From positions 62,001-126,000 of the forward strand of contig NZ_FPEG01000001.1 in the NCBI RefSeq assembly GCF_900117395.1: DNA of 64,000 bases, in the 5' to 3' direction. Under the pieces are notes generated by a model. It was not told the DNA's origin, searched no databases, and saw only the letters and a program-made list of their open reading frames with translations. Origin of the DNA: Agrococcus sp. Marseille-P2731 (GTDB lineage: Bacteria; Actinomycetota; Actinomycetes; Actinomycetales; Microbacteriaceae). Below, in pieces: positions 16,379 through 24,002 of the stretch; within the stretch, counting starts at the first letter, position 1; each line of letters opens with the position of its first letter. A program made the position numbers and the translations under genes.

Positions 16379-17368
16379 ATGACGACATTCGACCTCACCG
16401 AGCACGGGCTGCCGGCCCTGGAGCTCATGGCGCGCATCCGCGAGTTCGAGCGGCGCATGCCGCTGCTGTCCGAGGAGGGGCTGATCCGCGGATCCACCCA
16501 CCCCTCGGTCGGCATGGAGGCGGTCGCCGTCGGCGTCTCGATGACGCTCGACGCGAAGGACGCGATCGCCAGCAACCACCGCGGCCACGCGCACACCCTC
16601 GCCAAGGGCGCCGACTTCGGCCGCACGATGGCGGAGATCCTCGGACGTGCCGACGGCTACTGCGGCGGCAAGGGCGGCTCGATGCACATCGGCGTCAAGG
16701 AGCTGGGGGTGCTCGGCACCAACGGCATCGTCGGCGCCGGCATCGGGCTGGCGACGGGCTCGGCGCTGGCGGCGAAGACGCTCGGCGACGGCTCCGTCGC
16801 GGTCGCGTACTTCGGCGACGGTGCCGCGAACCAGGGTGTGCTGGCCGAAGCCTTCAACCTCGCCGCGATCTGGAACCTCCCGGTCATCTTCGTGTGCGAG
16901 AACAACCACTACGCGCAGTCCGCCTCCTTCGAGCAGATGACGGCGCAGACCGATCTCACGCAGCGCGGCATCGCCTACGGCGTGCCGAGCGTGGACGTGA
17001 ACGGCATGGACGTCGCCGAGGTCTACGAGGCGTCCGCGGCAGCCGTGGCCCGCGCACGGGCGGGTGAAGGACCGACGTTCATCGTCGCCGACACCTACCG
17101 CTACCTCGGGCACATGGCGGGCGACACCGAGATCTACCGCTCCGCTGAGGAGGTGCAGCAGTGGCGCGACCGCGACCCGATCGCGAAGATCGCCGCTCGC
17201 CTGATCGACGCGGGCGTGCTGACGCAGGAGCAGTTCGAGCAGCTCGAGCTCGACATCGTGGCGGACGTCGATGCCGCCGAGCAGTTCGCTCGCAGCTCAC
17301 CCTTCCCCGAGGTCGCGACCGCGTTCGTCGACGTCTACGCAGCCCAGACCCAGGAGGCCATCCGATGA
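16379..17368 (+). CDS. TPP-dependent dehydrogenase E1 component, alpha subunit (acetoin/2-oxo acid type)
   Basis: This 329-residue protein is the alpha subunit of a thiamine-pyrophosphate dehydrogenase. The TPP/magnesium motif GDGAANQG...ENN spans about residues 144-176, and GYCGGKGGSMHI is the typical E1 alpha active-site loop. It resembles acetoin dehydrogenase AcoA and branched-chain E1 alpha in size. It should decarboxylate a 2-oxo acid or cleave an acyloin and pass the acyl group to lipoate. It is encoded four bases after the lipoyl domain and overlaps the beta gene (ATGA). Confidence 0.9.
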   Translation: MTTFDLTEHGLPALELMARIREFERRMPLLSEEGLIRGSTHPSVGMEAVAVGVSMTLDAKDAIASNHRGHAHTLAKGADFGRTMAEILGRADGYCGGKGGSMHIGVKELGVLGTNGIVGAGIGLATGSALAAKTLGDGSVAVAYFGDGAANQGVLAEAFNLAAIWNLPVIFVCENNHYAQSASFEQMTAQTDLTQRGIAYGVPSVDVNGMDVAEVYEASAAAVARARAGEGPTFIVADTYRYLGHMAGDTEIYRSAEEVQQWRDRDPIAKIAARLIDAGVLTQEQFEQLELDIVADVDAAEQFARSSPFPEVATAFVDVYAAQTQEAIR

Positions 17369-18369
17369 CTGCCACTGCCACCGGCACCGCCACGAAGAGC
17401 ATGACCACGTGGCGCGCGGTGAACACTGCGCTGCACGACATCCTGGCGGACACCCCCGAGGCGTTCGTCATCGGCGAGGACATCACGACTTGGGGCACGG
17501 GCGGCGGCATCTACGGCGTCACGCGCAAGCTGGTCGACGCCTTCGGCCGCGACCGCGTGCTCGACACCCCGATCAGCGAAGAGGTGCTCATCTCGGCCGT
17601 GGCTGCTGCCGCGGCACGGGGTGCGCGCCCGATCCTGGAGATCATGTACTCGGACTTCAGCCTGCTGGGGTTCGACGGCATCATCAACCAGGCGGCGAAG
17701 TCGCGCTACATGTTCGGCGGTCAGTTCGACGTGCCGCTGGTGATCCGGTCGAACGGCGGCTCGGGCATCGGCAAGGCCGCCCAGCACTCCCAGTCGCTCG
17801 AGACCCTGTTCGCGCACATCCCCGGCCTCGAGGTGGTGCTGCCGGGAACGCCGGGCGATGCGTACGGCCTGCTCCGCACCGCGGTCCGCTCCGACAACCC
17901 GACGATCTTCCTGGAGCACAAGAACCAGTACTACGACAAGGGACCGGTGGACTTCGAGCCGATCCCCTTCGGGCAGGCTCGCGTCGCCCGCGAGGGCGAC
18001 GACGTGACCATCGTGGCGACGCAGCTCATGACCGCCCGTGCGCTGGAGGCGGCTGTCGAGCTCGAGAAGGACGGCATCAGCGTCGAGATCGTCGACCCCC
18101 GCACGCTCTACCCGTTCGACATGGAGTCGGTGCATCGCTCGGTCAAGAAGACGCGCCACCTCCTCGTCGCTCACGAGGCGGTGCGGGACTACGGCTGGGG
18201 TGGCGAGTTCGTCGCGCAGGCGGTCGAAGCCGCGTGGGACGACCTGGACGCCGCGCCAGCGCGACTGGGTGCGGCGCGCACGCCGATCCCGTACTCCGCA
18301 GATCTGGAGAGCGCCGTCGTGCCGCAGGCGACCGACATCGCAGCGGCGGTGCGCAAGCTGCGCTCCTAG
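17365..18369 (+). CDS. TPP-dependent dehydrogenase E1 component, beta subunit
   Basis: This 334-residue protein is the beta subunit that completes the E1 heterotetramer. VIGEDITTWGTGGGIYGVTRKLVDAFG and RVLDTPISEEVLISAVAAAAARGARPILEIMYSDF are the conserved TPP-binding faces, and GSGIGKAAQHSQSLETLFAHIPGLEVVLPGTPGDAYGLL is the central family block. The ATG overlaps the alpha stop. No dihydrolipoyl transacetylase or lipoamide dehydrogenase gene follows; the operon ends at a strong hairpin. The substrate is unassigned between acetoin-like acyloins and 2-oxo acids. Confidence 0.9.
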   Translation: MTATATGTATKSMTTWRAVNTALHDILADTPEAFVIGEDITTWGTGGGIYGVTRKLVDAFGRDRVLDTPISEEVLISAVAAAAARGARPILEIMYSDFSLLGFDGIINQAAKSRYMFGGQFDVPLVIRSNGGSGIGKAAQHSQSLETLFAHIPGLEVVLPGTPGDAYGLLRTAVRSDNPTIFLEHKNQYYDKGPVDFEPIPFGQARVAREGDDVTIVATQLMTARALEAAVELEKDGISVEIVDPRTLYPFDMESVHRSVKKTRHLLVAHEAVRDYGWGGEFVAQAVEAAWDDLDAAPARLGAARTPIPYSADLESAVVPQATDIAAAVRKLRS

Positions 18370-18384
18370 CGCTCGGGATGCTGG

Positions 18385-18416
18385 AGGGGGCGGGGGCTCA
18401 GCGCTCCCCGCCCCCT
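18385..18416. terminator. Bidirectional hairpin terminator between the E1 operon and gntR
   Basis: AGGGGGCGGGG (18385-18395) pairs with CCCCGCCCCCT (18406-18416) around a ten-base loop and is followed by TTCT. It lies 16 bases past the E1 beta stop and overlaps the last codons of the convergent gntR gene, so it can end both messages. Confidence 0.7.
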
Positions 18417-19129
18417 TCTGCTGCGCGGAGCTCCTTGAGCCAGTCGAAGTGCAGATCCATCGCGCGCACCGCCGCTTCGACGTCGCGCGCGAGGATCGCA
18501 TCGTAGATCGCCTGGTGCCGCTCTCGCAGCACCACCCGATCGTTGCTGAGCGAGACCTGCTGCAGCGTGCCGCGCAGGACGGCGTGGAGCATCCTCGAGA
18601 AGAACACCAGGCCCTGGGATCCCGACGCGGCGAAGATCGCGCGGTGGAAGGCGTTGTCAGCCTCGAAGAGCTCGAACCCGTCGTCGGACTCGTGCATCCT
18701 GCGGACCGCGACCCCCAGCTGCTCGAGCGCCTCCGCATCCGTCGTCGCGCACGCGTCGATCGCCGCCTGTCGTTCGAGCGCGGTGCGGACCGAGACCAGC
18801 GACTCGATCGTCATCTGCTCCGAGAGCATCGCGAGCACCAGGACATCGCTGACGGCCTCCGGCTTGATGCCGCTGAAGAAGGTGCCCTCGCGCTCGCGTC
18901 GCTCGAGCACGCCGAGCGAGACCAGCTGACCGATGCGATCCCGCAGCGCCGTGCGCGAGACGCCGAGCTGCTGCGCGAGCTCGCGCTCCGACGGCAGACG
19001 GGTCCCCGGTTCGATGTCGCCGAACAGCTCGAGCAGCTCGCTGAACGCGTTGTCGTTGAGCAGCTGCGTCACGAAGTGGTGCTCGGACACCGCACCGCCC
19101 GGCGCGATCTTGGATCGGATCCCGGCCAC
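18398..19129 (-). CDS. GntR-family regulator, FadR/FCD type
   Basis: This 243-residue regulator has a GntR winged helix at residues about 25-90 (RLPSERELAQQLGVSRTALRDRI is the helix-turn-helix) and an all-helical FCD ligand domain with D, H and H residues for a metal-bound carboxylate (FHRAIF, HQAIYDAI). FadR-type proteins bind TGGTNNNACCA palindromes, which are exactly what lies in the two island promoters. The GTG at 19129 is the start of the longest reasonable reading. It is convergent with the TRAP/E1 operon and transcribed from its own promoter. Repression relieved by an organic acid effector is the likely mode. Confidence 0.88.
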   Translation of the reverse strand: MAGIRSKIAPGGAVSEHHFVTQLLNDNAFSELLELFGDIEPGTRLPSERELAQQLGVSRTALRDRIGQLVSLGVLERREREGTFFSGIKPEAVSDVLVLAMLSEQMTIESLVSVRTALERQAAIDACATTDAEALEQLGVAVRRMHESDDGFELFEADNAFHRAIFAASGSQGLVFFSRMLHAVLRGTLQQVSLSNDRVVLRERHQAIYDAILARDVEAAVRAMDLHFDWLKELRAAEGGGER

Positions 19130-19153
19130 AGGCCCCCCTCGTCGACGTCCTTC

Positions 19154-19159
19154 AGCCTA
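19154..19159 (-). promoter_or_regulatory. -10 box of gntR
   Basis: TAGGCT on the minus strand at 19159-19154 is the common -10 form in this window. It would start transcription about 18-20 bases before the GTG at 19129. No copy of the CTGGTA/TACCAG palindrome is present, so autoregulation by the island operator is not evident. Confidence 0.45.
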
Positions 19160-19197
19160 ACCCGCGACCCAGCCACCGGCCGCGCGGCCGGCGGCGG

Positions 19198-21006
19198 CTA
19201 CACGAGCGAGTCGCGCCAGGCCCGATGCAGCGAGGCGAACTTCCCGCCCTGTGCGATCAGCTCGTCAGGGCTGCCGTCCTCGATGATGCGCCCGTGCTCC
19301 ATCACCAGCACCCGGTGGGCGATCGCCACGGTCGAGAGGCGGTGCGCGATGATGATCGCCGTGCGGTCGGCGAGCAGCGTCGTCAGTCCCTCCTGCACCA
19401 GGCGCTCCGACGGGATGTCGAGCGAGGCGGTCGCCTCATCGAGGATCAGCACGCGCGGGTCGGCCAGGAAGGCGCGCGCGAACGACAGCAGCTGCCGCTG
19501 GCCGGCGCTCACGCGCCCGCCGCGCTTGGCGACGTCGGTGTCGTAGCCATCGGGCAGCGCCGTGATGAACTCGTGCGCACCGACCGCGCGGGCCGCCTGC
19601 TCGATCTCCTCGGCGGTCGCGCCCGGCCTGCCGAGCGCGATGTTGTCGGCGACGGTGCCGGAGAACAGGTAGGCCTCCTGCGTCACCATCACCACCGCGC
19701 GGCGCAGGTCGTCGTTGGCCAGCTCGCGCAGGTCGACGCCGTCGAGCCGCACGACGCCGGCGCTCGGGTCGTAGAAGCGCGAGATGAGCTTCGCGAGCGT
19801 CGACTTGCCGGCGCCCGTGGTGCCGACGAGCGCGATCGTCTGGCCGGAGGGGATGTGCAGCTCGAAGTCGGGCAGCACGACCTTGCCGGATTCGTAGGCG
19901 AAGCGCACGTCCTCGAAGTCGATCTGCCCGCGCGAGGTCGGCAGCGCCTTGGGGCTCGCCGGCTCACGCACCGTGGGCTCCTCCTCGAGCACGCCCGAGA
20001 TCTTCTCGAGCGCTGCGGAGGCCGCCTGGTAGCCGTTGAAGAACATGCCGATGCCCTGGATGGGCTGGAAGAAGCTGCGAGCGTAGAGCGCGATGCCCAG
20101 CAGCGCACCGATCTCGAGCGAGCCGTCGACGACGCGGAGCCCGCCGACCAGCACGAGCGTCGCGAGCGTGACCGCGCCGATCGCCATGATGCCGGGCTCG
20201 TAGATGCCGAAGATGTTGATCGTGCGGAAGTTCGCGTCGCGGTAGTCGTCGACGCGCTGGTCGAACTCGCGCTGGTTCGCCGGCTCCTTGCGGAACGCCT
20301 TCACGGCGCGGATGCCCGTCATCGTCTCGACGAAGTGCACGATCATGCGCGCGCTCGTCGTCCGCGTCTCTCGGAACAGCTTCGTCGAGCGCACCTGGAA
20401 CCAGCGGGTCAGGATGACCGCGGGGATCAGCGCGAGCGCCACGATCAAGCCCGACAGCGGGTCGAGGATCGTCATCGCGACCGCGGTGAAGCCCATGAAG
20501 AGGATGCCTCGCACGAGCTCGTTGAGGCCCTGGTCGAGCAGGTCGCGGATGGATTCGAGGTCGCTCGTCTGGCGTGCGATGATGCGGCCGGAGGTGTAGC
20601 TCTCGTGGAACTCGAGGCTGAGCCGCTGCGAGTGGTCGAAGAGCCGACGGCGCAGGTCGAACAGCACCGTCTGGCTGATGCGGGCGACGCTCACCGTGTA
20701 GAGGAACATCAGGACGCCCGACAGGATCGCGGCGGCGATGTAGACGATCGTCGCGCCCCACAGTGGCATCCAGTCGGCCTGCTCCATGATCGCGGGCAGA
20801 GCCTGGTCGATGCCGAAGGCGATGATCATCGGGCCCGCGATGCTCGCGGCGACCGAGACGACGACGAGCAGCATCGTGAGCACGACGCGACCGACGTGCG
20901 GCCGCAGGAGGGAGCCGAGCAGGCGCCGCGAGCGGGCGCGGATCTGCCGCGACTCCTCCTTCGTGTAGTCGGAGCGGTCTTCGCCCTGCACACCGGTGAC
21001 GGTCAT
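19198..21006 (-). CDS. ABC exporter half-transporter, canonical ATPase subunit
   Basis: This 602-residue protein fuses an N-terminal six-helix exporter domain (residues about 35-330) to an ATPase domain. Walker A is GTTGAGKST, the signature is the altered VSAGQRQ, Walker B with catalytic glutamate is [11 protein letters not shown], and the switch histidine is in IAHRLST. Its ATG overlaps the stop of the upstream partner, and the two form a probable heterodimeric exporter of the multidrug or lipid type. Here the catalytic glutamate is present while the partner has aspartate, which fits the one-canonical, one-degenerate-site arrangement of such pairs. Its cargo is unknown. Confidence 0.9.
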   Translation of the reverse strand: MTVTGVQGEDRSDYTKEESRQIRARSRRLLGSLLRPHVGRVVLTMLLVVVSVAASIAGPMIIAFGIDQALPAIMEQADWMPLWGATIVYIAAAILSGVLMFLYTVSVARISQTVLFDLRRRLFDHSQRLSLEFHESYTSGRIIARQTSDLESIRDLLDQGLNELVRGILFMGFTAVAMTILDPLSGLIVALALIPAVILTRWFQVRSTKLFRETRTTSARMIVHFVETMTGIRAVKAFRKEPANQREFDQRVDDYRDANFRTINIFGIYEPGIMAIGAVTLATLVLVGGLRVVDGSLEIGALLGIALYARSFFQPIQGIGMFFNGYQAASAALEKISGVLEEEPTVREPASPKALPTSRGQIDFEDVRFAYESGKVVLPDFELHIPSGQTIALVGTTGAGKSTLAKLISRFYDPSAGVVRLDGVDLRELANDDLRRAVVMVTQEAYLFSGTVADNIALGRPGATAEEIEQAARAVGAHEFITALPDGYDTDVAKRGGRVSAGQRQLLSFARAFLADPRVLILDEATASLDIPSERLVQEGLTTLLADRTAIIIAHRLSTVAIAHRVLVMEHGRIIEDGSPDELIAQGGKFASLHRAWRDSLV

Positions 21007-22898
21007 CGGGACACCTCCTCGTCGTCGTGCTGCTCGTGGCTGCCGAGCGCATCCACGTCGACCACCTGCATCGTGCCCGTGACCGCCTCGATGCTCTGGC
21101 GGCCGCGCTCGGTCTCCTCGAGGCTCGAGATGACGAAGCGGTAGTGCTCGTTGCGCGCCAGCAGCTCGGAGTGGGTGCCGACGTCGTCGATGCGGCCGTC
21201 CCGCATGAGCGCGACGCGGTCGGCGAGCTGCACCGTGCTCGGCCGGTGCGCCACGATGAGCGCGGTGGTCGTCCCGAGCACGCTGCGCAGCGCCTCCTCG
21301 ACGAGCGCCTCCGTCTCGACGTCGAGCGCCGAGAGCGGGTCGTCGAGCACGAGCACCGCGGGCGCAGCGGCGACGGCGCGAGCGAGCGCGAGGCGCTGTC
21401 GCTGGCCGCCCGAGAGCGAGAGGCCCTCCTCGCCGATCTCGGTGTCGAGGCCCTTCGGGAGGTCGCGCGCGAAGCCCGCCTGCGCGATGGCGAGCGCGCG
21501 CTCCAGCGCCTCCTCCGACGCTTCCGGCGCGCCGAGCAGCACGTTGTCTCGCACGGAGGCGGAGAACAGCGTCGCGTCCTCGAAGGCCATCGCCACGTGG
21601 GTGCGGAGCTCCTTGAGCGTGAGGTCGCGCACGTCGACGCCGTCGAGCAGCACGCGGCCGCCCGTCACGTCGTAGAGCCTCGCCGGCAGCGCGGTCAGCG
21701 TCGTCTTGCCGGAGCCGGTGATGCCGATGAGCGCCATCGTCTCGCCGGGCTCGAGCGCGAGCGTGGCGCCGTCGACGAGGTCGCGCTCGTGGGGCTGCGC
21801 GTCCTGGTAGCGGAACCGCACGTCCTCGAAGACGAGCGAGCCGTGCGGGCGCGCGATGGTGGTGGGCTCCTCGGGGTCGACGATGGTGTTCTCGGAGTCG
21901 GTGATCTCGTGGAAGCGGCGGGACGCGTTCGAGGCGTCGATCAGGAACGCGAAGAGGAAGCCGATCGACTCGATCGGCCAGTTCAGAACCATCGCGATGG
22001 CGAAGAACGCGGCGAGCGTGCCGACCGAGAGCTGCCCGTCCGCGGCCAGGCCGACGCCCACGAAGAGGCACACGGCATAGGAGATGTAGGGCACGATCGT
22101 GAGCCACATCCACAGGTGGCCGTCCATGCGGGCCTTGTCGATCTCGGTCTCGCGCAGCCTCGATGCCTGCTTCGTGAAGCCCTCGAGCGCGTGGCGCCCG
22201 CGGCCGAAGGCCTTCAGCACGCGGATGCCGTGGATCGACTGCTCGACGGTCGTCGCGAGGTCGCCGGCCTGGTCCTGGGCCGAGCGCGACACCAGGTGGT
22301 AGCGCTGCTCGAAGCGCAGTGCGACGAACGCGATGGGCGCAGAGAGCACGACGAAGATGCCGGCGAGCAGCGGGCTCCAGAAGAAGAGGATGACGATGCC
22401 CACGACGAGCGTGATCGAGTTGACCACGAGCAGCGGTGCGCCGAAGGCGGCGAAGCGCCGCAGCATGCCGAGATCCTGCACGGCGCGGCTGAGCAGCTGG
22501 CCCGACTGCCAGCGGTCGTGGAACGCGACCGGGAGCGCCTGCAGCTTGCGGTAGAGCGCGCTGCGCATCGTCGCCTCGACCTGGGTCGACGGCAGCGTGA
22601 CGAGGAAGCGGCGCAGGAAGACGAAGAAGGCCTCGCCGAGCGCGAGCACGAGGATCAGCGCCGCGACGGGCCACACGGCGGCGGCGTCTGCGTCGGCGAG
22701 CGGACCGTCGACGAGCGCGCGCATCACCATCGGCGTCGCGAGGCTCAGCAGCGCGGACAGCAGCGCGGCCAGGGTGCCGAAGAGGAAGCGCGGCAGCACG
22801 GGCCGGATGTACGGCAGCAGCCTGCTGAGCGCGCGCAGGTGGCCGATCGGCCGCTGGTCGGGGGCGGTGGGCGAGTCCTGGTGGGACGTCGAAGACAT
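21003..22898 (-). CDS. ABC exporter half-transporter, degenerate ATPase subunit
   Basis: This 631-residue partner has an N-terminal six-helix exporter domain (about residues 40-330) and an ATPase domain with Walker [10 protein letters not shown], a perfect signature LSGGQRQRL and switch histidine IVAHRPST. The Walker B region reads [12 protein letters not shown], so the catalytic glutamate is replaced by aspartate, the hallmark of the degenerate site in heterodimeric exporters. The C-terminal 35 residues are acidic and His-rich. The ATG at 22898 follows AAGGAT. A 158-base leader with hairpins and a 24-codon reading frame precede it. Confidence 0.9.
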   Translation of the reverse strand: MSSTSHQDSPTAPDQRPIGHLRALSRLLPYIRPVLPRFLFGTLAALLSALLSLATPMVMRALVDGPLADADAAAVWPVAALILVLALGEAFFVFLRRFLVTLPSTQVEATMRSALYRKLQALPVAFHDRWQSGQLLSRAVQDLGMLRRFAAFGAPLLVVNSITLVVGIVILFFWSPLLAGIFVVLSAPIAFVALRFEQRYHLVSRSAQDQAGDLATTVEQSIHGIRVLKAFGRGRHALEGFTKQASRLRETEIDKARMDGHLWMWLTIVPYISYAVCLFVGVGLAADGQLSVGTLAAFFAIAMVLNWPIESIGFLFAFLIDASNASRRFHEITDSENTIVDPEEPTTIARPHGSLVFEDVRFRYQDAQPHERDLVDGATLALEPGETMALIGITGSGKTTLTALPARLYDVTGGRVLLDGVDVRDLTLKELRTHVAMAFEDATLFSASVRDNVLLGAPEASEEALERALAIAQAGFARDLPKGLDTEIGEEGLSLSGGQRQRLALARAVAAAPAVLVLDDPLSALDVETEALVEEALRSVLGTTTALIVAHRPSTVQLADRVALMRDGRIDDVGTHSELLARNEHYRFVISSLEETERGRQSIEAVTGTMQVVDVDALGSHEQHDDEEVSR

Positions 22899-23056
22899 GA
22901 CGGGATCCTTCTGGCCGCCGACGACGAGCCGGCGGTGGGAGCGGGACGACTGCGGTGTCGCGAGGTGCTGGTGGTGCTGCGGCACGGATGCCGCTGGTCG
23001 ATGCTCGGTGCTGCCACCGACATGCGAGGCGCGAGCGAGGCTCGCGGGCTGCGTCG
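22899..23056 (-). promoter_or_regulatory. Untranslated leader of the ABC exporter operon with hairpins
   Basis: Two stems stand between the leader ORF and the exporter start: GCGAGC-GAG-GCTCGC (23031-23045), eleven bases past the leader stop, and CCGCCG/CGGCGG (22915-22935), just before the ribosome site. No run of T follows either stem. They could couple leader translation to exporter expression, but no alternative pairing that proves attenuation is obvious. The rest of this 158-base stretch has no gene. Confidence 0.3.
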
Positions 23057-23131
23057 CTAGCTGGCGGCCGGACGCCCGGAGCGCGCGAGGAGGCCGGCAG
23101 CAGCGATCGGTGTGGTCGTCGTCGTGCTCAT
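23057..23131 (-). CDS. Possible 24-residue leader peptide
   Basis: A reading frame of 24 codons (begins [15 protein letters not shown], ends SGRPAAS) has a very strong ribosome site, GAGGAGG, six bases before its ATG at 23131. It is threonine-rich at the start, and TAGACT at 23184-23179 could be the -10 of its promoter. It resembles no family I know. Its position upstream of a drug-exporter-type ABC pair is what one expects of a ribosome-stalling leader, but it may be chance. Confidence 0.4.
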   Translation of the reverse strand: MSTTTTTPIAAAGLLARSGRPAAS

Positions 23132-23282
23132 GGCATCCTCCTCGGTCGGCCGCTCCCCTGCGGTGCGGACAGCCTTCGAGTCTAAGCAGAGGCCCGTCGC
23201 GGCGTCTAGCCCTGATCGAAGATTCTCAATCACTTTTGCTTTGTCCCCCAAGCGCCCTCGCTCGGGGACCCGCCCGCCGACC

Positions 23283-23834
23283 TCAGGATCCGAGCTGCGC
23301 CAGCAGGGCCTCGGCGTCGCGAGGCATCGGGAGGACGAGCACGGGCGGTGCCGACGCATCCGCGTGCCAGCGCCGGATTCGCTCGCGCTTCGAGCGCCAC
23401 GAGCGGATGTGCCACCACAGGATCGAGTCGCGGGCGAGCGTGCGGCCGAGCGTCTCGACGTTGCCGTTGCAGACCGCCTCACGGGTGCGGATGCGCTGGG
23501 CGCTGCGACGCAGGAGCCGCGCGAACGAGGTGAGGCGCGGGTAGTCGAGCGCGACGATCACGTCGACGCGCTCGAGCGCGAGGTGGTTGTGGATGCCGTA
23601 GACCGAGTCGAGCACGTAGGCGTCGCGCTCCAGCACCGGCAGGATGCGCCGGTCGAGCTCATCGCGCGGCGGCTGCACCCAACCCGGCTCCCAGCACAGC
23701 TCGTCGATGAGCACGAGGGGCAGGTCGAGGCGCTCGGCGAGCGCTGCGGCGAGCGTCGACTTGCCCGAGCCGGTGACGCCGAAGCACAGCACGCGGCTGG
23801 CCGCTCGCACGTCGTCGATGCTCCCGGCGCTCAC
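23283..23834 (-). CDS. P-loop NTPase, adenylate-kinase/topology-modulation-like
   Basis: This 183-residue protein is a small P-loop kinase-like NTPase: GVTGSGKST near residues 18-26 is Walker A, and LDLPLVLIDELCWEPGW and VIVALDYPRLTSFARLLRRSAQR follow the pattern of the adenylate-kinase-like proteins annotated as DNA topology modulation (FlaR-like). The GTG at 23834 is chosen because TACGCT ends seven bases upstream, giving a leaderless message; upstream in-frame codons are Arg/Ser-rich and unlike protein. The substrate is unknown. Neighbours are the ABC exporter leader and purH, with no functional link. Confidence 0.75.
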   Translation of the reverse strand: MSAGSIDDVRAASRVLCFGVTGSGKSTLAAALAERLDLPLVLIDELCWEPGWVQPPRDELDRRILPVLERDAYVLDSVYGIHNHLALERVDVIVALDYPRLTSFARLLRRSAQRIRTREAVCNGNVETLGRTLARDSILWWHIRSWRSKRERIRRWHADASAPPVLVLPMPRDAEALLAQLGS

Positions 23835-23878
23835 GCGAGCGAGCGTAGCGGCTCGCCCGCGGCTTCCGCAGCGGCTCT

Positions 23879-23970
23879 GCACAACGCAAGTCCGCGCGCC
23901 TCGAGACGCGGCGGAACGCGAGCTGGACACCGGAGCGCCGCAGCCCTCGCGCGCCGGGCTTGCGTTGTGC
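23879..23970. repeat. 92-base inverted-repeat element
   Basis: GCACAACGCAAG (23879-23890) and CTTGCGTTGTGC (23959-23970) are perfect 12-base inverted ends, extended by imperfect GC-rich pairing inward. The element fills most of the gap between the P-loop gene and the end of purH. It could be a strong bidirectional terminator with a long loop or a small palindromic repeat of the MITE/REP kind. Confidence 0.45.
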
Positions 23971-24002
23971 TCGGCGCGGGCGCCGCAGCGGCGCGGCGCG
24001 CG

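Noticed and set aside
16375-18397. Hidden E2 or E3 gene in the dehydrogenase operon
   Set aside because: The spaces between lipoyl, E1 alpha and E1 beta genes are four bases or less, and a terminator follows 16 bases after E1 beta; no room exists.
19151-19162. Iron-regulator (IdeR/DtxR) box upstream of gntR
   Set aside because: GGTTAGGCT matches only one half of the palindrome and is explained as the -10 box TAGGCT.
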